A stretch of 64,000 bases of DNA from Hibiscus mutabilis (lineage: Eukaryota > Streptophyta > Magnoliopsida > Malvales > Malvaceae), in contig CM033725.1 in assembly GCA_019671005.1 (NCBI GenBank), positions 37,098,678-37,162,677 of the forward strand. The letters are read 5' to 3'. Made by a program: the position numbers and the translations under genes. The notes under the pieces are model-generated. The model did no database searches. It saw only the letters and a list, made by a program, of their open reading frames with translations, and was not told the origin of the DNA. Below, one piece after another: positions 57,297 to 64,000 of this stretch; positions within the stretch are counted from its first letter, which is position 1; the number at the start of each line of letters is the position of its first letter.

Positions 57297-57963
57297 CTCA
57301 TTTGCATTTCATTTTTCTTTCCACTTGATTCATTCTGCATGCATTGGGGACAATGCTTCTCTTGAGTTTGGGGGGTTGTTTCATAGTTAGTTGCATTTAT
57401 TTTTGTTGTCACATGTTAGGTTACATATGTTACTTGCCATGTTTCTTACTTGATTAAACTGCCTAAACCTGCTATGATATCCTATGATGAATTTTTGCCA
57501 CTGTACGTATATGATAAAATCTTAGATTTTAGGATTAGCATAGAGTTTATTTGAATTTTTTTTGCTATGATGCTAATTATTTTGAAACTATTGTAACTTG
57601 TTGATTAAGGGAGACCTAGTGAACTTTAGGTTATTTAAAAATGGGTAAATTGTGCTAGAGGTGCCTAAACCTGGCTCTAGCGGACTTAGTTGCCTTGGCA
57701 AATAATTTGATAAAAACTACTGTTCCCATAGAATCCTATTAGTTGACTTGTACACAGCTTTGCACACACATTTTCACTAGCATTGTAGTTTGATTTTGAG
57801 TAATTCTTCGTGCTTTTTGAAGATAGAAAGGTAATCAACTTTCTGCCATAATTCTGAGGATTGAAGTCAGGCACGAAGTATGTTTTTGATGATCGAGGCC
57901 TTCGCAAGTAATTACTAGTTTTTGCATTGCTTGAGGACAAACAATAGTTCGAGCTTGGGGGAG
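57297..57963 (+). other. 3' untranslated region and polypurine tract, Athila element
   Basis: No coding. Contains gcattggggacaatgcttct near 57341 and ends gagcttgggggag (57951-57963), the polypurine tract directly before the 3' LTR. Both are standard Athila features. Confidence 0.8.
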
Positions 57964-59539
57964 TGATGAGTGTGCAAAAATACTGTTTTTATTGCCCTTT
58001 TTTACTCATGTTATTGTTACAATTAGGCACATTTTACTTGCATTATTAGGCATTCATGCATAATATCCTAGTTTCCTTTGTTATTGAGCTTAGTATTGGA
58101 TTTTGGTTGTTTTTAGTTGAAAAGTTGCTACTGGAGTGCTTATTTTGTGCAGGATAGGATTGTCGTGGCAAGTGCGACTTCCCATGGCAATTAAGGAGAA
58201 TACTGAAGAGCTTGCCGGGGCAATTAAGGCGAACTCTAAAGGGTTTGACAAACCTGATTGCCCTTGATTCCTGGATAAACATGGATAAATCTGCCCAGTT
58301 TCAGGATAAACTCGAAAAGTAAGAGATAGCTCCCCAAGATTCAAATTTACAAGCAGAATTTGATGGAGATAAAGGCTCATATTTGTAAGGAGTTTTTGGA
58401 GATAAATATGGAATAGATTAATTATCTCTTATCCAAATCTAATCAAGCCTCATCCCATCCTTATCAACAAGCATTATCCGCAGAATTCAAGTGTTTAATT
58501 GGATAAGGATCCTATCTCCATGGAATTCGAATGCAATCCAACCTCTCTTTCCATCACAAACCGATCGGATCATCTCTTTAAATAGAGATGAAGTCTACAA
58601 TTAGAGGGGGGTTCAGATGAGAGAGAGAGCAAGAGCTTATCGCACGACGTCATCATCTTTTTCTTTATTTTTTCGTGCGATTCATTATGGGGAATTATTC
58701 TCTTGTATTTCTTTTAAACCTAGCCATGAACTAATTTAAATTGGCTTGGGTTATCAGGTTTTTTGTTGAGAAAAATGATGGATTTTTTAGGATTTTGATT
58801 GCAATTAAATTCAAAGTTTGTTCATTCTTGGTTCTTACTTTTGATTTCGAGTGAATTGGGAGAGGATCTCGAGAGTTATCCATTTATCTAGACTTGGGAG
58901 AGTTAGATTCAAGAAACAAATGAGCATGATCTTCATTCAACAAATTGTCAATGAAGGTTAATCCACCTTAGGAATAAGAGTTAGATTTCAACGGCTAAGA
59001 GGAGCATAGATCAATTGTTTTTTAACCAAGGTTAATGTAGGGATGTATCACCAAGGCATGTACAATCAACTAGTTCTTCAGTTAGGGATAACAAGAAGAC
59101 ATTGAAGAACACTTTGCCGAGCTTTGAAGGAAGGAACCAGTTGCTACGGCAATTGAACCAGTCCTAGTTGCCACAGCAATCAAACCAGTCCTAGTTGCCA
59201 CGGCAAAAGCAGTTGCCACAACAATTCAGCTGGTCTTAGTTGCCACAACAATTGAGTTGCCGCAGCAATCAATTACCACGATAATCTATTCAGCCATCGC
59301 ACCACTACTCGGGATAGCCCGACCTACTCTCTTATTCAATCATATTCCTCATTTATTTACTTTCATATTTATTTTACTTGTTATTTCCAAACTCCTATCA
59401 TCACTACTCATTTATCTTTTAGTGCAAGAAGTTATAAACTCAGAGTTTTGCCAATCCCTGTAGAGATGATAACTATACTATACTATAATTTGCAACATAT
59501 ATACTTGCACCAATTGCGAAGCACTCAAAACACGCAACA
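57964..59539 (+). repeat. 3' LTR of the Athila element
   Basis: 1576 bp, begins TGATGAGTGTGCAAAAATAC and ends ACACGCAACA. About 50 bp longer than the 5' LTR because of an extra ttgccac subrepeat unit and an insertion (agtgcgacttcccatggc) near 58170. By eye roughly 90% identical to the 5' LTR. Confidence 0.9.
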
Positions 59540-60030
59540 ATATACACTCTCTTTCTACTTTTATTATTATTTAATATGGTTATTATTATTTTAATGATTT
59601 TCATTAATTTCATAATTGATTTGACAAATTCTCTCTCCCTAATTATAGGGGGTTGACCCGCTAGCGTCATGGTGACGTCAACATACACCAGTTGTATCTA
59701 GATCAGCTTTAGAAAAACCATAATTCGTGTACATACTTCTAGGCCAATAGGAAGACACCACGTGTACTATTTTAGGTGGGAAAATCTAAAATTTGGTTTC
59801 GTTGACTAGAATGGGCGGGAATGGGTTATAATGGCTGTACATTGGGCTTAAATTGGGCTTTTGGGATTTTAACATGTAAAATGGACATTGTATTGTAAAT
59901 GGATTGTATTTTGGTTTAATGTGGATTTATTTATTTTATGTTTAATATCTATTTATTATTTATGGTTTTACTTATAGTGAGATATATAATATATATAGTT
60001 ACCCGAGTGCAATTCAGCTCTTACAACCAT

Positions 60031-60978
60031 AAACACCTAAACTCTTAAGCAATAAACTCTTTTACTTGATTATAAATTATATTAAACACACTAAATTAAT
60101 GATGTTTACTTTTTTTAGAATGTAATTAATTACATTATAGATTCTATGAAAAAGTAAAATAAGTATTAATGGTAGGAATCTAGTAGTTCTTATATGCAGC
60201 CCTCAGAGTTGTGTATAGCAATACCATTGATCGAATTACGTGAGTTTGCATATTTATGATTGACTAATTACAATGAAAATAATAGTAATGTTTTGTAATA
60301 ATATGTATATGACCCACATGCATTGCATGAGAAAATAGGAAGAGAAAACATTGGTTGATCCACTTTTGTCATTATGAACTCCTCAATCTTTCTTGGAAAA
60401 GTTGATTCTCGTTCACTGTTGAAAATGTTGATCCACTTCTCTGTAAGGTGTCGAACAAGCATGTTTTTCTGTAATGTCGATCCACTTTGCTCTGCAAAAA
60501 AAAATTGATCCTTATTCACTGTTGGGAATGTTGATGAAGTCTGAAAAAGTTGAACTATCCATTCTTCTAAAATGCTGCGAAGCCTGGAGTAGAACACACT
60601 ATTCATTCTTTTGAAATGTTGATCCACCTCTCTGTAAAGGTGTTAAGAAGTAAGCTCTTCTCATAGAAATTCCTCATTCTTTGTTGGAAAGGTTGCTCCA
60701 CCTCTCTGTAAAGGTGTTAAACAAACAAGTGCTTCATTCTAACTCTTTATTCTTCTAAAATGTTGGACAAGGTCTGAAAAAGATGAACTATCCATTCTTC
60801 TGAAATGCGGCAAAGCCTTGAACAGTTAAACTCTTCATTCTTATAAAATATTTATCCATCTCTCTGTAAAGGTGTTGAAAAAGTGAATTATTCTCATTGG
60901 GAACTCTATGTTCTTTGCCACGTGAACAATCTTCAGGAGCTTCGTATTCTTTGTTGAGTGAACTTTTCACATTAGGAG
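60031..60978 (-). repeat. Decayed tandem repeat with repeated peptide on the minus strand
   Basis: The words ctctctgtaaaggtgtt (60631, 60704, 60862 and a variant at 60441) and gaaatgttgatccac (60420, 60615 and variants) recur every 75-200 bp. On the minus strand successive units read HLYREVDQHFKRMNS and HLYREMDKYFIRMKS. An open stretch at 60268-60627 (minus) spans two or three units. I do not recognise the family; it may be a decayed gene or transposon with internal repeats. 60031-60260 is plain AT-rich sequence. Confidence 0.55.
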
Positions 60979-63914
60979 TGTTAGAGTGTGCCCAAAGGCC
61001 AATCATGAGATGATTGTACATATATATTTTCTTTACCGTGTTTATTGAATAAAGGCATTCCCATTATTATTTTCAACTATACTTCTGTGTCTTAAATAAA
61101 TGGAAAGATAATGAAGTCCATATAATAATATGATTGCTATTAAAAGATCCTTAGTTGAGTACTATTATGGGCATGAACAATAATAATTCGTTCAATGATA
61201 ACATATAGTTGATTGATGAAAACGAGTTGTCATTGACATAGAGATGTCAAAATCGATATATGAATTCGTTCTAAGAGAACAACATATTGGATTGACCCGC
61301 TATGAGCATATATCTTGGATTATTATGTGACGGGCACAATATTGCTCATGGTGGTGACTACATGTATGATTCTCAAACTTGAGATCATTACTATCTCAAC
61401 ATATTTTGTCTTATGTTTTGATACAGTTAAACATGCTCTGTAACTAGTCGCACTATAAAGACTAATATTGAACATATCACAATATTGATGGAGTATGCCC
61501 AAAGACCAATCATGAGATGGTTGTAAAAGACATACTTATTTTATCTTGTTTATTAATATAAAGCCATTATTATCATTTTAGTCTTATTTTGTGCATCTAT
61601 AAATAAACTGAATTATAATAAAGTCCTTAGAATAATATAGTTATTCTTGAATGTCCTTAGTCGAGAATTATTGTGGGCATGTACAACAATAATGTATTAA
61701 GACTAATATGTAGTTGATTGATGACAAAGTGTTGTCATTGACATGGAGATGTCAAAATCAACACATAAGTATGTGTTAGAGAACGACATACTGACTGACC
61801 CGCAATGAACATGTTTCTTGGATTATTAAGTGTCAGTCACAACATTGCTCATGGTGATAACTACATGTATGATCCTCAGACTTGAGATCATCTTTATTTC
61901 AACATCGCAAGTGAAATATTTTGATACAGTCAAACGTGTGTCATAACTGAATACACTATAAACACTAATATTGGATATGTCGCAATCTATGTAGCGAAAT
62001 ATGGTTGATCAAGATAGGATTTGTCCCTCATACATAATAGGAGTAATTTCATAGGCCACTCGATTGAGTGAGACTAGAAAATGCATGGCCATGCTCGAAT
62101 AAATTGATATGGGATATCATAGTTATTCGTTTATAATAGTCTACTCAAGATATCAAGAAATATTAGATGGACTATACAAGTGTGACTAATCCATGACTTG
62201 TGTCCGATCTAGATATGAGGACAAAAGAATGAAATACATAAAAGAATTTAATCATGAAAAAAGGTTAAATTGAACCACGACTTCATGTAAGTTAGGTAGC
62301 AATGAAGTATTGCTAGATGCCACTCATTGCTTGTAATATTAGAATTGTTCTAGATATTACTGCTAACGTTACATGAACCTACAAGGGTCACACCCTATGA
62401 TTAAAATGAAAAAATATCGACAAGATAGCATGTGTACAAACTTGTTGTGCACGAAATAAGTAAAACCAAAATTATTATGATTATTGGAATTATAGATAAT
62501 TTCATTTTTATATATTTTAATACTAGATAATTAATGTAATTATCAGATATTATTAATATATATATCCTTAAAGAAACCTGATAGAAGTATAATTAGATTC
62601 TACATATTTAATTATATTCGGATAAATATAATGTATATTTAAAGAATCCAAATTTAATTAGAATTATGGTTTTAAATACTATATAAAGGCATGAGGTCTA
62701 GCAACCAAAGATGAGTTTTACGGAAAACCTCTCTAACAGTTAGAGAAGAGAAAATATTGTCCGTTTTATTCGGTGGACTGCGTAGAGGTCGGAACGTTGC
62801 TATGACGTCTCGGATTCGATTTGGATTCACCTATACTCTCTGTGGACTTTCAGATTTATTAAGGTAACATTTCATCCTTTATCACCCCAAATTCGTCCCT
62901 TGTACATGGATCACTGGTGAATTACGCCGGATAATTTTTCTGTTGCACCATGGGGTGTACTGGCGTTTCCCAACAAATATATGTAGTGGGGTGTTAATGA
63001 TCAAGATAGGATTTGTCCCTCCTACATAATAGGAGTTATATCACAAGCCACTTGATTGAGTGAGACTAGAAATGCAAGGCCATGATAGAACAAGTTGATA
63101 TAGGATATCATAAATTGTTTGTTTGTTATAGTCTATTCTAGATATCAAGAAATATTCGATGGGCTATACAAGTATGATTGTTCTAGGACTTGTGCCTATT
63201 CTAGATATAAAGGACAAAAGGATATAATACATAAAGGAGTTAGTCACAAAGATGTTATGTCGAATCATGACTTCTTGTAACTTAGACGACCATGATACAT
63301 TGCTAGATGTCACTCATTGTTTGTGATATTAGAATGGTTCTAATAATTACTACTAATGTTACAGGAACCTACAGGGTCACAGCCTAGGGTTGAATTGAGC
63401 AAATATCAAACGAGTTATAATTGTAGAATTTTATTGTACATGGATGAAGTACATAATTAAAGTTAATATAGATATATATTTGATATATATGTGCAATTTT
63501 AATTATCTCGAATATAATATATAAATATTAAAAGAATGTAATAATGATTATAATTCTTTTAATAGATATAAAATTTAGATTAAAAACCCTAAGGGTTAGG
63601 GTAACTGCATATATAAAAAGGAAAAGCATGGTCTAGCGGCCATCCCTTTTTTAGACGAAATATTCTCAAAAACAATTTTTGAGAAAAGAGAAAAATTTGC
63701 TCTCAACTGGTGAACTAAGTAGAGGTTGAGACTTTTCAGTGGAAGCTTGAGATTCGAACTGATTGTGATTGCACTGCTGATTTTCTATTTTTTAGGAACC
63801 CAAGGTAAATCATGCATCCTTTCCTCCCGAATTTGATTTTTTGTACATGGATCCCTAGTTAGATCGTCGGGTTATTTTTCTGCTGCGCCATGGGGTGTAC
63901 CAGCGATCCTAACA
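60979..63914 (+). mobile_element. 5' LTR of a second LTR element (probably Ty1/copia), interrupted by a solo LTR
   Basis: Starts TGTTAGAGTGTGCCCAAAGG and ends GATCCTAACA just before a tRNA-Met-type PBS. Without the 1490-bp insertion plus 5-bp duplication it is about 1.44 kb. Its two halves (60979-61485 and 62976-63914) align with the left and right parts of the inserted LTR. A TATA-like CATATATAAAAAG lies at 63608-63620. The coding region lies beyond the window, so copia against gypsy rests on general appearance. Confidence 0.8.
61486..62975 (+). mobile_element. Solo LTR of the same family nested in the LTR
   Basis: Starts TGATGGAGTATGCCCAAAGA and ends GTTTCCCAACA, with a perfect 5-bp duplication AATAT (61481-61485 and 62976-62980). 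1490 bp. TATA CTATATAAAGG at 62679-62689. It shares ccatggggtgtac near its end with the host LTR (63888-63900). No internal region, so it is a solo LTR. Confidence 0.88.
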
Positions 63915-63915
63915 G

Positions 63916-63928
63916 TGGTATTAGAGCC
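63916..63928 (+). other. Primer binding site (tRNA-Met type)
   Basis: TGGTATTAGAGCC, one transition from the initiator tRNA-Met complement TGGTATCAGAGCC, one base after the LTR end. The element's leader continues to 64000. Confidence 0.85.
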
Positions 63929-64000
63929 ACCTATACGATGGGAATTTGGGTTAAATACTTGGTTGATGCGTTTGTATGAGATGCATATTTTGCTTTATCT

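Larger units (their letters stand above)
50704..59539 (+). mobile_element. Athila-type Ty3/gypsy element lacking RT, RNase H and integrase
   Basis: 8.8 kb element: LTR 50704-52226, PBS, gag, protease, the start of the RT region, then a direct jump to a spacer and an env-position ORF, polypurine tract, LTR 57964-59539. Flanks are GTATA (50699-50703) and ATATA (59540-59544), 4 of 5 matching, as expected for an older insertion. LTRs differ by many substitutions and by subrepeat number. It lies inside the Tat/Ogre-type solo LTR. Confidence 0.88.
33939..60025 (-). mobile_element. Solo LTR of a Tat/Ogre-type element, split by two nested insertions
   Basis: Three blocks form one LTR on the minus strand: 60025-59540, 50703-49280 and 34420-33939, together about 2.4 kb. 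It starts TGTAAGAGCTG (at 60025) and ends TTTCAACA (at 33939). Perfect 5-bp duplications ACCAT flank it at 33934-33938 and 60026-60030. Each block aligns with the plus-strand LTR at 16314-18853. The sequence across the removed CRM-like insertion (attagagtctttc .. tagaacttaaaat) matches 18293-18330 without a break. No PBS or coding region adjoins the LTR itself, so it is solo. Both interruptions are complete elements with their own target duplications. Confidence 0.85.

Noticed and set aside
16314..60025. The plus LTR at 16314 and minus solo LTR as the two ends of one element
   Set aside because: They are in opposite orientation, clearly diverged, and the solo LTR has its own ACCAT duplication.
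63916..63928. tRNA-Met-like sequence as a tRNA gene
   Set aside because: Only the primer-complementary stretch is present; no cloverleaf. The same holds for 40974-40985, 47544-47554 and 52233-52250.

Overview
The window is AT-rich nuclear DNA from a flowering plant, most likely a eudicot. Evidence is the density of plant-type LTR retrotransposons, MITEs, degenerate CCCTAAA runs, plant splice signals and a plant-specific peroxisome/mitochondrion division factor gene. The species cannot be named from the sequence. I see one clearly intact host gene, a PMD1/PMD2-like tail-anchored coiled-coil protein at 31066-31890 (+). Three further genes are broken or doubtful: a FAR1-related (MULE-derived) pseudogene at the left edge, an E2 ubiquitin-conjugating-like pseudogene at 15446-16060 (-), and a possibly decayed HMG-box gene with an acidic minisatellite at 28748-29341 (-). 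Almost everything else is transposon.

Layout. 1-1785: FAR1-related pseudogene. 1786-15440: decayed dispersed repeats, interrupted by a 6.1-kb solo LTR (3721-9858, TSD GTCAG) that itself holds an Athila-like solo LTR, and by a 1.1-kb long-TIR MITE (11711-12807). 15446-16060: E2 pseudogene. 16314-28516: decayed Tat/Ogre-type Ty3/gypsy element with 5' LTR, PBS, extra ORF1, gag, protease, RT, two RNase H domains and integrase, but no 3' LTR. 28748-33938: small gene island (HMG-like remnant, PMD-like gene) with MITEs and hairpins. 33939-60025: a single solo LTR related to the Tat LTR at 16314-18853, opened by two later insertions. One is an LTR-internal-LTR-internal-LTR tandem of a young CRM-like chromovirus (34421-49279, TSD GACTC). 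The other is an Athila element without reverse transcriptase or integrase (50704-59539). Matching ACCAT target duplications sit at the two outer ends, 26 kb apart. 60031-60978: decayed tandem repeats. 60979-64000: the 5' LTR of another element, probably Ty1/copia, with a solo LTR of the same family inside it (TSD AATAT); its internal region runs off the window.

The parts do not form a pathway. The window is a record of successive insertions: an old Tat solo LTR, then Athila (LTRs clearly diverged), then the CRM-like tandem (LTRs about 99% alike by eye). Such nesting and a CRM-like family suggest pericentromeric or otherwise heterochromatic DNA, which is inference. Many frameshifts in the young CRM-like copies are single-base indels and could be assembly errors.
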